Source: Roseburia sp.
GTDB lineage: Bacteria; Bacteroidota; Bacteroidia; Bacteroidales; Bacteroidaceae
Length of the DNA stretch: 41,726 nucleotides
Reading direction: 5' to 3'
NCBI GenBank assembly: GCA_023665185.1
Contig: JAMPEL010000020.1
Location: 1-41,726 of the forward strand
Shown here: one piece after another, positions 1 through 8,687 of the stretch
How positions within the stretch are numbered: position 1 is the stretch's first letter
Layout: every line of letters starts with the position of its first letter
Made by a program: the position numbers and the translations under genes
Notes under the pieces: generated by a model
The model's input: only the letters and a program-made list of their open reading frames with translations
The model's database searches: none
Told to the model about the DNA's origin: nothing

Positions 1-485
1 TTTTCTATGTCTTTTAGTCGGTCGGATTGTTCTTTTTGTCCACTTGGATTTTGAGGGTTAGAAGTCGCCGTAGAATCGCGTTTTTGCAACCGAGGCAAGG
101 TTCGGTTCATTTTGAGGCGATTCTACGAAGGTGAGTTTTAACATATCAAATTGTCAGAGATATTCTATTTTATCGACTTTTGAGACAGACTCCTCCGTCG
201 CTACGCGACACCTCCCCTAACTTAGGGTAGGAGCCTGATTACCGAGTTAGCAGAGAGACTAACATATTGATTAACAAGGCATATAGTTCCTCCCCTAAGT
301 TAGGGGAGGTGGCGCGTAGCGACGGAGGAGTCTGTCAAAATACACCAGAAGCATACTCGCAAAAAGTCAAACATCCTGTCAGAATACATCACGAAACATA
401 CTTACAGAAAGTCAAGCAACCTATTGAGCACATCTGCAAAACACCGCCAGCACCAAAACTGGACTCTGCAATAAATGAGAAATAA
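1..485 (+). repeat. R1: dispersed intergenic element, 5'-truncated by window edge
   Basis: This is the 3' half of the element found five times in the window. It has the GTAGAATCGC/GCGATTCTAC hairpin (arms near 69-79 and 117-127), then AACATATCAAATTGTCAG, then the long REP-like hairpin (184-336). The arms of that hairpin begin GACAGACTCCTCCGTC and end GACGGAGGAGTCTGTC, and each arm carries its own CCTCCCCTAA/TTAGGGGAGG palindrome (one arm slightly degraded). Two tail units of about 45 bp follow (each with a variant of CTTACAAAAAGTCAA), and the copy ends near AATGAGAAATAAA. The small open frames inside are by-products of the palindromes. No gene is seen before cysE. Confidence 0.85.
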
Positions 486-578
486 ATCGTTTGAGACACC
501 GGACAAACCATTTTTCCTGTCTGAATTACAGAAAACAGAATTATTTGCTCTCATGCAACAGATAAAATTGCGGATTAT

Positions 579-610
579 TTCTCAGGTGTGTCTTTTTTTG
601 ACTATTTTTG
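579..610 (+). promoter_or_regulatory. Putative promoter of cysE
   Basis: TATTTTTG at 603-610 fits the Bacteroidetes -7 element TAnnTTTG. The -33 region about 20 bp upstream (ATTTC, near 577-581) is only a partial match to TTTG. The predicted start lies about 60 bp before the cysE ATG. Confidence 0.45.
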
Positions 611-680
611 CAGCAAATTCGGTGTCGTCCGAGCATGGACAATTCCGAATCTGAGGTATAGCACTTACTGACACAACAAT

Positions 681-1574
681 ATGAGTTTACAGCACTTTAA
701 CGATATTCTGACAGAAACAGTAGACCGACTTGCAGAGCCGGCCTCATACAAGGATTTGTTTCATCAGCATCGCGAAGGCATCTCTCTGCCATCGGGCAAA
801 GTATTGTTTGAGATTATCGACATTGCCCGCTCTGTCATTTTCCCCGGCTATTATGGAAATTCCTGCGTCAATGCCCACACCCTCAAATACCATCTGGGAG
901 TGAACGTTGAGCGGTTGCACGACTTGCTTTCCACGCAAATCCGTGCAGGGCTTGCCTTTGAGCAACACGATATGGCGGAAAATGCGGGTGGCAAACAGGC
1001 GGAAGAGAAAAGCTGCCGCATAGCCACGGAATTTATCAGCCGGCTTCCGGAGATACGCAGGATGCTTGCCACGGATGTGATTGCGGCATACAACGGCGAC
1101 CCGGCAGCTAAGAGCTATGGGGAGATAATCAGTTGCTATCCGGTAATCAAAACACTCACCAACTACCGCATCGCACATGAGCTGCTTATGCTCGGAGTGC
1201 CTCTCATACCGAGGATACTCACGGAAATGGCGCATTCGGAAACGGGTATAGACATTCATCCAGGCGCCACTATCGGCGAATATTTCACTATTGACCACGG
1301 CACAGGTGTGGTTATCGGAGAGACATGCGTCATAGGCGACAATGTCAAATTGTATCAGGGCGTGACACTGGGCGCAAAAAGTTTTCCGCTCGACGAGGAC
1401 GGCAACCCTATCAAGGGCATTGCGCGCCACCCTATACTGGAGGACAACGTGATTGTCTATTCTAATGCCACGATACTCGGACGCATCACGATAGGCAAAG
1501 GGGCAACAATAGGCGGAAACATCTGGGTGACAGAGGATGTGCCTGCAAACGGCAGAGTGGTGCAGAGAAGATAG
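681..1574 (+). CDS. cysE: Serine O-acetyltransferase
   Basis: Transfers acetyl from acetyl-CoA to L-serine to give O-acetylserine, the precursor for cysteine synthesis; cytosolic. The C-terminal third is a left-handed parallel beta-helix made of hexapeptide repeats, with the segments IHPGATIG, DHGTGVVIGET and GDNVKLYQGVTLGAKSF. The His residues in IHPGA and DHGTG match the catalytic positions of the family. The N-terminal half is the alpha-helical SAT domain. At 297 residues it is the length expected for the longer Bacteroidetes form. The ATG at 681 follows a plausible -7 element at 603-610. It ends 115 bp before the rRNA methyltransferase gene, so co-transcription is possible but not shown. 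The assignment is firm at the family level. Confidence 0.93.
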   Translation: MSLQHFNDILTETVDRLAEPASYKDLFHQHREGISLPSGKVLFEIIDIARSVIFPGYYGNSCVNAHTLKYHLGVNVERLHDLLSTQIRAGLAFEQHDMAENAGGKQAEEKSCRIATEFISRLPEIRRMLATDVIAAYNGDPAAKSYGEIISCYPVIKTLTNYRIAHELLMLGVPLIPRILTEMAHSETGIDIHPGATIGEYFTIDHGTGVVIGETCVIGDNVKLYQGVTLGAKSFPLDEDGNPIKGIARHPILEDNVIVYSNATILGRITIGKGATIGGNIWVTEDVPANGRVVQRR

Positions 1575-1689
1575 AATCCTCATTTTACATAGAGAAACAG
1601 GAATAGGAAGAACGGCAATATGGCAAGACGGAACTGCCTGTGCCGGAAAAAATTACTTGTCAACAAAAAAACAAAAATATTAAAGCAGC

Positions 1690-3486
1690 GTGGAAACACA
1701 AGAATTTAAGATTATTGCAAAGACATTTCAAGGATTGGAGGAAGTGCTTGCAAAGGAAATAACAGAGCTGGGCGCCAATAATATCGAGATAGGAAGGCGG
1801 ATGGTCTCATTCACCGGCGACAAAGAAATGTTATACAGAGCCAACTTCTGTCTTCGCACAGCAGTCAAGGTGCTGAAACCAATACGGCATTTTCAGGCAG
1901 ACGATGCAGACGAAGTGTACGAGGTGGTGAAGAAAATGGATTGGGAGACTTATATGGACTGCAGCAACACATTCCTTGTGGACGCAGTTGTTTTCTCAGA
2001 GAAATTCCGTCACTCAAAATTCGCGGCATACAGAGTAAAGGACGGTATTGCCGACTATTTCCGCGAGAAGACAGGCGAGCGTCCTAATGTCAGCATCACC
2101 AATCCGGACATCAGAATAAACATACATATCGCAGACAACGATGTGACTATATCTCTTGACAGCTCGGGAGAAAGCCTGCACCAGCGCGGCTATCGCACCG
2201 GAACAGTGCCTGCTCCGCTTAATGAGGTACTTGCGGCCGGAATGATTATGCTCTCAGGATGGAACGGAGAATGCGACCTCATCGACCCGATGTGTGGTTC
2301 CGGAACTATCCTTATTGAGGCCGCGCTCATCGCCATGAACATCTATCCGGGTGTGTTCCGCAAGGAATTCGCATTCGAGAAATGGAAAGATTTTGATGAG
2401 GACTTGTTCGACAAAATATATAACGACGACTCACAGGAGCGTGATTTCGACCATAAGATTTACGGCTATGACATAAACCGTCAGGCTGTGGCTATCGCTC
2501 AGGACAACGCACGCTCTGCCGGTGTAAACAAAGTGGTGGACATCATGCAGCGCGACTTCTATGAGTTTGAGCAGCCGGTGGAGAAAGCCATGATTATTAC
2601 GAACCCGCCATACGGAGAGCGTATCACCACGGACGACCTCCTCGGACTGTATGAGACAATCGGCGAGCGTCTGAAACATGCTTTTGTAGGCAATGACGCA
2701 TGGGTGCTCAGTTACCGCGAAGAGTGTTTTGCCAAAATCGGTATGCGCCCATCCACACGCTATGCGTTGTTCAACGGTGCGCTTGAATGCGAGTTCCGCA
2801 AATATCAGGTGTTCGATGGCAAGCTCAGTGACAGGCGTGAGGAAGGACTCGACATAAAGAGCGAGGACGAGCGTATGCACAACATGAAGTTCAAGCCTCA
2901 CCGCCGCCGCGAAGAGGATGAGGACGAAGGGTATGAGGGCAAGCGGGGCTCGCGCGATGACGACCACTACTTCAAGAGCCGTCCTTACAACTCACGCAAA
3001 CCGTTCGACAAGGACAAGAAACCGTTTGACCGCACAAAGAAGGGTTCTTTCAGCTTCTACAAAGATGATGAGGACACAGAACTCGACCGCCGCACCTTCA
3101 AATGGGGCGACCGCAAACCGGGCAAGTGGGACGAGAGCGAGAGTTCCTCAAAATCGTTTGAGGAAGAACGCAGGTCTTTCAACAAAGAACGCAGGCTATA
3201 TGACAGGGACAGACGTTCTGACGACAGGGAGAAAAGACCTTTCGACCGTGAGCGGAAACCATTTGACAGGGACAGAAAGCCGTATGACAAGGACAGAAAG
3301 CCTTACGGAAGAGAAGATAAGCCATACGACCGTGACAGAAAGAAATATGGCGAGAAGAAATACGATGACCGTAACCGGAAGGACTTCCGCGAAAGAAGGG
3401 ATGACAGAGGACGCAATGAGCGTAAGGAAAAATGGGGCTTCGACAGCGAGGGACGTCCGTTCCGCCGCGAGAAGACCGAGGAATAA
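1690..3486 (+). CDS. RlmL-like 23S rRNA (guanine-N2) methyltransferase with charged C-terminal tail
   Basis: Class I SAM-dependent RNA methyltransferase of the RlmL/YcbY N-terminal type. An N-terminal THUMP region (about residues 45-155) is followed by the methyltransferase domain, with the SAM motif DPMCGSG at 199-205 and the N2-guanine motif TNPPYGER at 304-311. The expected role is methylation of a 23S rRNA guanine. The start is GTG at 1690: an in-frame TAA at 1681 leaves no upstream alternative, and family similarity begins at the first residues. After about residue 380 comes a low-complexity tail of about 215 residues rich in Lys, Arg, Asp and Glu. It includes heptad-like units (KPFDRDR, KPYDKDR, KPYGRED, KPYDRDR at about 525-555) and is probably disordered and RNA-binding. 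The enzyme family is secure; the exact modified base is not. Confidence 0.88.
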   Translation: METQEFKIIAKTFQGLEEVLAKEITELGANNIEIGRRMVSFTGDKEMLYRANFCLRTAVKVLKPIRHFQADDADEVYEVVKKMDWETYMDCSNTFLVDAVVFSEKFRHSKFAAYRVKDGIADYFREKTGERPNVSITNPDIRINIHIADNDVTISLDSSGESLHQRGYRTGTVPAPLNEVLAAGMIMLSGWNGECDLIDPMCGSGTILIEAALIAMNIYPGVFRKEFAFEKWKDFDEDLFDKIYNDDSQERDFDHKIYGYDINRQAVAIAQDNARSAGVNKVVDIMQRDFYEFEQPVEKAMIITNPPYGERITTDDLLGLYETIGERLKHAFVGNDAWVLSYREECFAKIGMRPSTRYALFNGALECEFRKYQVFDGKLSDRREEGLDIKSEDERMHNMKFKPHRRREEDEDEGYEGKRGSRDDDHYFKSRPYNSRKPFDKDKKPFDRTKKGSFSFYKDDEDTELDRRTFKWGDRKPGKWDESESSSKSFEEERRSFNKERRLYDRDRRSDDREKRPFDRERKPFDRDRKPYDKDRKPYGREDKPYDRDRKKYGEKKYDDRNRKDFRERRDDRGRNERKEKWGFDSEGRPFRREKTEE

Positions 3487-3568
3487 CCTGACGCAAATAC
3501 GCTTGGGCTGACATCAGTAAACTGAGTGGAATAAGAGACGGAATGCCAACAACAAGACAGGCCGTCTA

Positions 3569-3632
3569 ACAAGTGAGCCGCACCCCATAAGTTTTTTTTG
3601 TACAAAAAACTTATGGGGTGCGGCTCACTTGT
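3569..3632. terminator. 29-bp perfect palindrome resembling fused insertion-sequence ends; probable bidirectional terminator
   Basis: Two 29-nt arms (3569-3597 and 3604-3632) are exact reverse complements around the 6-nt loop TTGTAC. Each arm has its T- or A-run next to the loop rather than outside the stem. The core TGAGCCGCACCCCATAAGTT resembles the next palindrome and, from memory, IS3/IS150-type terminal repeats. It lies between the convergent methyltransferase gene and ddh, where it would form a strong hairpin in either transcript. Confidence 0.7.
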
Positions 3633-3647
3633 CCTATTTTGATGCTT

Positions 3648-3732
3648 TCACCCCTGTCAGAATGAACTGCGCCCCATAAGTTAGACACAAAACTTTTGGT
3701 GTGCAGTTCAGAATGCACTCTGACAGGGGTGA
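3648..3732. repeat. Nested inverted repeats with insertion-sequence-end-like core
   Basis: Outer arms TCACCCCTGTCAGA (3648-3661) and TCTGACAGGGGTGA (3719-3732) are perfect complements. Inside, GAACTGCGCCCCATAAGTT (3664-3682) and AACTTTTGGTGTGCAGTTC (3691-3709) are inverted with three mismatches around an 8-nt centre. The inner pair looks like left and right ends of an IS3-type element brought together after loss of the interior. It is downstream of ddh and may also act as its terminator. Confidence 0.6.
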
Positions 3733-3813
3733 TTTCTCACATTCAGAGACTTGTCAGACAGTCTCGTTCTTTCTCCTATATATATGTTTCTATTCTATAA
3801 ATAAGTCGGAGGA

Positions 3814-4713
3814 TTATACCAAATGGCTGATAAGCTCCTCGCGGTCGCCCGGAAGCATATCTATAACCGGTATCTCTATCATGGTGTAAGCACCCGGCTG
3901 CTGACGCATTGAGGCACGAGCGACATTGACAAGCACCTGTGCGGTAAGGGCAGGATTATTGATTTTCATATTGAACTCAAACAATTGGTTGTGTGTCTTT
4001 CCTGAAACACCCTTGCGTACAAGGTTCACTCCGTGGCCCACATCATTAAGCTCATCAACAGAGGCAACCTGCTGCACGTGAGTCTCATCGTTCACAAAAT
4101 AAGGGTCTGCCTTGATAGCAGCTGCCACAGCATTGAAATCATAACCTTCTTCAAGTTCCACATACACCATACGGCGATGAATGCCAGTGCCTACAGGAAT
4201 AGTCATGCTCAGAGCGTCTTTCACTCCCTCTATGGCGCGTACAGCAACAGAATGTCCCATAGAGCGTCCCGGACCAAAATTTGTATAGCTGACACCCTTA
4301 GGTGCAAGACTCTGCATCAGAGTACGGACAATAGAGTCGCTTCCCGGGTCCCATCCCGCAGAAATAACGGATACAGCTCCGTACTTCTTTGCCTCCGCAT
4401 CGAGCGAGCGGCGAAGTTCAACAATCTGCGTGTGTATATCAAAGCTGTCAACAGTATTAATGCCTAATGCGAGGCACTCTTTAGCATATTCCTCAACCTT
4501 ACGGGTAGGAGTGGCAAGAATTGCCACATCCACCTTGTCCAGTTCCTTTATATTCTTCACAACCGGAATACCAGCAAGTTCTTCCGGCTTGTTCTCATCG
4601 CCATGACGGCGCACTACTCCCACACATAAAAAATCAGGCGATGCCTGAAGTGCTTCAAGCGCATACTTTCCAATATTGCCATATCCCACAATGGCTGCTC
4701 TTATCTTCTGCAT
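3814..4713 (-). CDS. ddh: meso-Diaminopimelate dehydrogenase
   Basis: NADPH-dependent enzyme that interconverts L-2-amino-6-oxopimelate (tetrahydrodipicolinate) plus ammonia and meso-diaminopimelate, giving a one-step route to peptidoglycan DAP and lysine. The N-terminal Rossmann motif is VGYGNIGKYALEAL (about residues 10-23). Later family segments are ATPTRKVEEYA, VDSFDIHTQI, SAGWDPGSDSIVRTL, GPGRSMGHSVA, and the C-terminal MKINNPALTAQVLV followed by QPGAYTMIEIP. The 299-residue length is usual for the family. It stands alone: the preceding 800 bp hold only repeats, and downstream lie the palindromes at 3569-3732. A CAAATTTA (minus TAAATTTG) at 4759-4766 could be its -7 element, but no clear TTTG lies 20 bp further up. 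Confidence 0.95.
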   Translation of the reverse strand: MQKIRAAIVGYGNIGKYALEALQASPDFLCVGVVRRHGDENKPEELAGIPVVKNIKELDKVDVAILATPTRKVEEYAKECLALGINTVDSFDIHTQIVELRRSLDAEAKKYGAVSVISAGWDPGSDSIVRTLMQSLAPKGVSYTNFGPGRSMGHSVAVRAIEGVKDALSMTIPVGTGIHRRMVYVELEEGYDFNAVAAAIKADPYFVNDETHVQQVASVDELNDVGHGVNLVRKGVSGKTHNQLFEFNMKINNPALTAQVLVNVARASMRQQPGAYTMIEIPVIDMLPGDREELISHLV

Positions 4714-4758
4714 ATTACAATTAATTGATTATACATTCTTTTTGTTTCTAAAACCGCG

Positions 4759-4766
4759 CAAATTTA
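4759..4766 (-). promoter_or_regulatory. Possible -7 element of ddh
   Basis: The minus strand reads TAAATTTG, which matches TAnnTTTG, 46 bp upstream of the ddh ATG. No convincing -33 TTTG is present, so support is partial. From here to 4944 the sequence is purine-rich and holds no recognised feature. Confidence 0.35.
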
Positions 4767-4944
4767 GACATAAATTACGAGAAATATATCATTGACGGAA
4801 CAAAGATTTACCTATTCCATCTAAAAGGTATCTATCTACCAAAAGATAACAGGAAAAGAAAGAGAGAACGAAAAAAGAAAGAGAGTAAGAGGAGTGGACT
4901 GGAAAAAGGACAAGAGAAAGAATGAACGGAAAAAAGAAAAAAAA

Positions 4945-5437
4945 TAATTATTGGTATCCGGTAAAACATTCAAGTCCTATTTGACTTTTTATTTTCCTCG
5001 GACAGCTGATATATTGAATGTGTAGAGCTTCATTGGAAGATAAAAAATTATTGGTGTCCGATAAAAACATACTATATCCTCATATTGGATTTATAATCAA
5101 TTACTTTTGATGTTTTTATCAAAATGGGGGCTTTTTCCCTTGTGTGATATTGATGATGGCGCATAAATAAAGATGCTATTATTCGCTTATAGGGCTAAAA
5201 TAAGAATCATATATTATGAAAATGACGGTTTTCCTAACACTCAAAAGTTTTACCGGACAGCAATAATTAAAAATTAGAAGAGTCTGAATTGGGCAAATAT
5301 GGAATCCTCGTCAATGAATACTCCACGAAAGAAGAACGTTTTTATCGGGCGACCGGCAGAATCATTGGAATAGGGGTCTGTCAATGCATAGAATCATTCA
5401 GAATAGCCAGTTAAACACGTTTACCGGACACCAATAA
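4945..5437. repeat. Nested transposon-end-like inverted repeats (MITE-like)
   Basis: A motif close to AATTATTGGTGTCCGGTAAA occurs four times: forward at 4945-4967 and 5046-5068, reverse-complemented at 5247-5268 and 5418-5437. The nested forward-forward-reverse-reverse order is what two insertions, one inside the other, or a decayed element with internal ends would leave. No transposase frame is open in the roughly 490 bp, so any element is non-autonomous or dead. The outermost right copy shares its A-run with the secDF terminator. Confidence 0.6.
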
Positions 5438-5442
5438 AAAAA

Positions 5443-5476
5443 CAATGCCAGTCTGTTGTTACACAAACCGGCATTG
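5443..5476 (-). terminator. Rho-independent terminator of secDF
   Basis: Arms CAATGCC (5443-5449) and GGCATTG (5470-5476), with further partial pairing inside, are followed on the minus strand by TTTTTTT (complement of 5436-5442). It lies 34 bp past the secDF stop. The U-tract is contributed by the end of the inverted-repeat cluster at 5418-5437. Confidence 0.8.
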
Positions 5477-5510
5477 CCTTCATTATTATGTATTACAATA
5501 ATACTTTTTC

Positions 5511-8500
5511 TTACTGTGCAGGCTCAACATCCTCAGCCTCTTCCTTTATGCGGTGTCCCATTACCAAATAAGCAGTAGGAGCAGCAATGAAGATTGAAGA
5601 AGTTGTACCGATGACTACACCGAGAATCATGGCAAACGCAAAGCTACGTATGCTGTCACCGCCCAATACAAAGATACAAAGCAATACTATGAGAGTTGAA
5701 ACTGAAGTATTGATTGTACGTGCCAATGTAGAGTTCAATGACTCGTTGAACAGACGCTGATGGTCGCGCTTTGGATAAAGAGCGAAGTTTTCACGAATAC
5801 GGTCAAAGATAACCACCTTATCGTTGATTGAATAACCGATAGCCGTAAGAATTGCGCCAATAAATGTCTGGTCAATCTCAAGAGAGAAACCTATCCAGCC
5901 ATAACATATTGAATATGCACCAATAATAAGCATTGTATCCATCACAAGCGCAGTAACAGAACCGACAGAGTATGCCACATTGCGGAAACGTATAAGAATG
6001 TATACGAAAATCGCAATAAGAGCAAGAATAACAGACCAGATAGCACCGTATGTAATGTCCTCAGCAATTGAAGGACCTACTTTCTGCGAACTGATGATTG
6101 AGCCGCCAGCACGGTCATCGCGGTTAAGGAAACGCTCCGCTGAAATAGACTTGTCTACAAATCCCGCCTCAACAAAGGCCTCATAAAGCAAGTTCTCAAT
6201 CTCAGAGTCAACATCTGCGCCATTCTCCTTAATACGGTAGTTGGTAGTCACACGTATTGTCTTGTGGTCTGTACCGATAGCAATGACCTGAACATTCACA
6301 TTCTCACCTTCCTCTATGTTTGCAGTGAACTTCTCACGAAGAATTTCATTGATGCGCTCAGGCTGTACCTCATTGACAAACTCAACCTTAAAGTTACGTC
6401 CTCCGGTAAAGTCAATAGACTGGCTAAGACCGCGCACAAACAATGACACAAGGCTTACAGCAAGAACTATTCCGAAACATGTAAATGACTTCTTATATGA
6501 TGCCATGAAGTTATACTTCGTATTCTGTGCGAAGTTTCTTGAAAGACTTGTAGTGAATGTGAGATTCTGCCACATGTTCTTGTTCAAGAAGTGCTCATAC
6601 ACAATACGTGTAAGCCATACAGCAGTGAAGAATGAGCATACGATACCGATGATGAGAGTAGTTGCGAATCCCTTAATAGGTCCAGTACCGAAGTTATAAA
6701 GAATGACACCAGTAATGATAGAAGTGAGGTTTGAGTCAAATATCGCAGAGAAAGCATTGCTATATCCGGCTGCCACAGCACTCTTTATATTCTTTCCAGC
6801 CTTCATCTCTTCTTTTGTACGCTCGTATATCAGCACATTTGCATCGACAGCCATACCCAACGACAACACCATACCGGCAATACCGGACATTGTCAGTGCG
6901 GCTTGCAAAGATGTCAGAATACCGATAGTAAAGAAGAAGTTAAGTACAAGCGCCATATTTGCCACCATACCCGGCTTGAATCCGTACATGACACACATGT
7001 AAACCATAAGGATGACAAAAGCGACAACGAAAGACATAAAGCCCTTGTTGATAGATTCCTGACCCAAAGTAGGACCGACAATATCTTCTTGTACAATCTG
7101 CGCAGGTGCAGGCATCTTACCCGACTCAAGCACATTGGCAAGGTCCTTTGTGTCGTTAGTGGTAAAGTTACCTGTAATCTGAGAGCTTCCGCCGTCAATC
7201 TTGCTTCTTACATTAGGCGCGCTGTACACATAGTTATCAAGAACAATAGCTATTGCATGGTTCAGATTTGCCTCTGTAAGCGCAGACCATTTGCGTGCGC
7301 CTTCTGTGTTCATCTTCATTGATACGCAAGGATTGCCATACTGGTCGAATTCGTCCTTTGCCTCAATCACCACTTCGCCTTCGAGCGGAGCGCGTCCGTT
7401 CTTGCCAGTAGTTTTGATAGCATAAAGTGCGAATACCTTTCCCGCCTTATCCTCAGACTTCACACCCCATTTGAGGCTGAGGTCTACAGGAAGAATCTCC
7501 TTTGCCACCGCAGAGCTGACAAGCGCGTTGATTTCAGCAGTATCAGATGCCACTGCATATCCTACCATACATCCGGCATTGCCCTGTATCGGCTGGAGAA
7601 TGGCGAAGAGCGGATTCTCCGCTTTCATTGCCTCTACAGCATCAGCCGACTTATTGCCTGCCTTTGCATTGTCGCCTCCAGAAACCTGAGCGAGCAATGC
7701 GCTTGCGTTGTTTGAAGAGTCTGCCACTTCCGCAACCGACTCCTGCACAACCGCAGAATCAGTTGCCGATACTACAGAATCCTCTGCGACAACAGCATCA
7801 GCCTTACCGCCGTTGCGCAAAGCGGTATTGAGTTGGTTCAAATAAGGCAATACAGCCTGAGTGTCATATGTTTCCCAAAATTCGAGGTTTGCACTACCCT
7901 GAAGAAGTTTGCGCACACGTTCAGGCTCTTTGATACCCGGCAATTCAACCATGATACGTCCCGACTGACCTTCAATTTTCTGGATGTTCGGCTGAACGAC
8001 ACCAAAACGGTCAATACGTGTACGCAACACATTGAAAGAATTGTCCACCGCCTCATTGACTGCAGCGCGAAGCACTTTCTCCACCTCGCTGTCAGTACTG
8101 TTAGTGTTCACCTTGCCTTTAAGCTGCTGGGTTGCAAAGATAGAAGCCAAATTGCTTCCCTGAGCATTCTTTTTGTAGGCATTGACAAATAATGTGATAA
8201 AATCGTCCTGACTTTCAGCTGCGAGTTTCTGAGCTTCCTCTACCGACTGCAAGAAAGCAGGATCAGTCTTGTGGTCAGCCAGCGTCTTGATTACCTCCGG
8301 AACCGACACCTCAAGAATGACGTTCATACCGCCTTTAAGGTCAAGACCCAGACCAATAGCAGTTTCACGGCAATCTTTCAGAGTGTAACTTCCGAGATAG
8401 AACGGAGTCGTGTTCAGCGAGTCCAGATATGCCTCTGCTTCCTTCTCCTCCATGCCTGCCGCCTGCTTTTCCACATAGTTTGTAGCAACAGAGAATGAAA

Positions 8501-8564
8501 GATAGAAGAGACAAATCAAGGTAAGTGCCACTGCCAAGAACTTTACAAATCCTTTGTTTTGCAT
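5511..8564 (-). CDS. secDF: Fused protein translocase subunit SecDF
   Basis: Proton-driven accessory subunit of the Sec translocon, acting in the inner membrane to pull exported proteins through. SecD and SecF are fused in one 1017-residue chain, the normal Bacteroidetes arrangement. N-terminal TM1 (about residues 8-28) is followed by the periplasmic P1 region, which contains GLDLKGGMNVILEV. A low-complexity Ala/Ser/Asp insert with AVVAEDSVVSATDSA lies around 255-310. Later come EGARKWSALT and the SecD membrane block with GMVLSLGMAVDANVLIYERTKEE. The SecF half begins near FTCFGIVLAV, with IDFTGG, GYSINDKVVIFDRIREN, and a final stretch of helices. It lies downstream of the hydrolase and rhomboid genes but has a likely promoter of its own. 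Confidence 0.97.
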   Translation of the reverse strand: MQNKGFVKFLAVALTLICLFYLSFSVATNYVEKQAAGMEEKEAEAYLDSLNTTPFYLGSYTLKDCRETAIGLGLDLKGGMNVILEVSVPEVIKTLADHKTDPAFLQSVEEAQKLAAESQDDFITLFVNAYKKNAQGSNLASIFATQQLKGKVNTNSTDSEVEKVLRAAVNEAVDNSFNVLRTRIDRFGVVQPNIQKIEGQSGRIMVELPGIKEPERVRKLLQGSANLEFWETYDTQAVLPYLNQLNTALRNGGKADAVVAEDSVVSATDSAVVQESVAEVADSSNNASALLAQVSGGDNAKAGNKSADAVEAMKAENPLFAILQPIQGNAGCMVGYAVASDTAEINALVSSAVAKEILPVDLSLKWGVKSEDKAGKVFALYAIKTTGKNGRAPLEGEVVIEAKDEFDQYGNPCVSMKMNTEGARKWSALTEANLNHAIAIVLDNYVYSAPNVRSKIDGGSSQITGNFTTNDTKDLANVLESGKMPAPAQIVQEDIVGPTLGQESINKGFMSFVVAFVILMVYMCVMYGFKPGMVANMALVLNFFFTIGILTSLQAALTMSGIAGMVLSLGMAVDANVLIYERTKEEMKAGKNIKSAVAAGYSNAFSAIFDSNLTSIITGVILYNFGTGPIKGFATTLIIGIVCSFFTAVWLTRIVYEHFLNKNMWQNLTFTTSLSRNFAQNTKYNFMASYKKSFTCFGIVLAVSLVSLFVRGLSQSIDFTGGRNFKVEFVNEVQPERINEILREKFTANIEEGENVNVQVIAIGTDHKTIRVTTNYRIKENGADVDSEIENLLYEAFVEAGFVDKSISAERFLNRDDRAGGSIISSQKVGPSIAEDITYGAIWSVILALIAIFVYILIRFRNVAYSVGSVTALVMDTMLIIGAYSICYGWIGFSLEIDQTFIGAILTAIGYSINDKVVIFDRIRENFALYPKRDHQRLFNESLNSTLARTINTSVSTLIVLLCIFVLGGDSIRSFAFAMILGVVIGTTSSIFIAAPTAYLVMGHRIKEEAEDVEPAQ

Positions 8565-8632
8565 TTTGTTGATAATTTATGATTTTGTTATTTTGTTTTT
8601 ACTTCCAAGACATACTGTGTCTTTCAATTTTG

Positions 8633-8661
8633 CAAAGATAATGCTTTTTTTACAAATCAAA
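8633..8661 (-). promoter_or_regulatory. Probable secDF promoter
   Basis: The minus strand carries TATCTTTG (8633-8640) with TTTG at 8658-8661, a 17-bp spacer that is slightly shorter than the usual 19-21. It sits between the hydrolase stop and secDF, about 70 bp before the secDF ATG. Confidence 0.5.
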
Positions 8662-8687
8662 TATCTTTGGAATGTTTTTTCATTCTG

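Noticed and set aside
267-485. 72-codon open frame in R1
   Set aside because: It runs through the palindromic hairpin arm and tail units and has no conserved equivalent in the other copies.
744-1583. Long antisense open frame over cysE (279 codons)
   Set aside because: cysE on the plus strand has clear family motifs; the antisense product is Cys/His/Arg-rich and matches nothing known. The same reasoning removes the antisense frames over rlmL (2431-2967), leuS, the CoA-transferase and the PL11 gene.
3701-3889. 62-codon open frame after the IS-like palindromes
   Set aside because: It starts inside an inverted repeat and overlaps the 3' end of ddh; no family features.
4945-5437. Intact insertion sequence
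   Set aside because: End-like repeats are present but no transposase frame of useful length is open on either strand.
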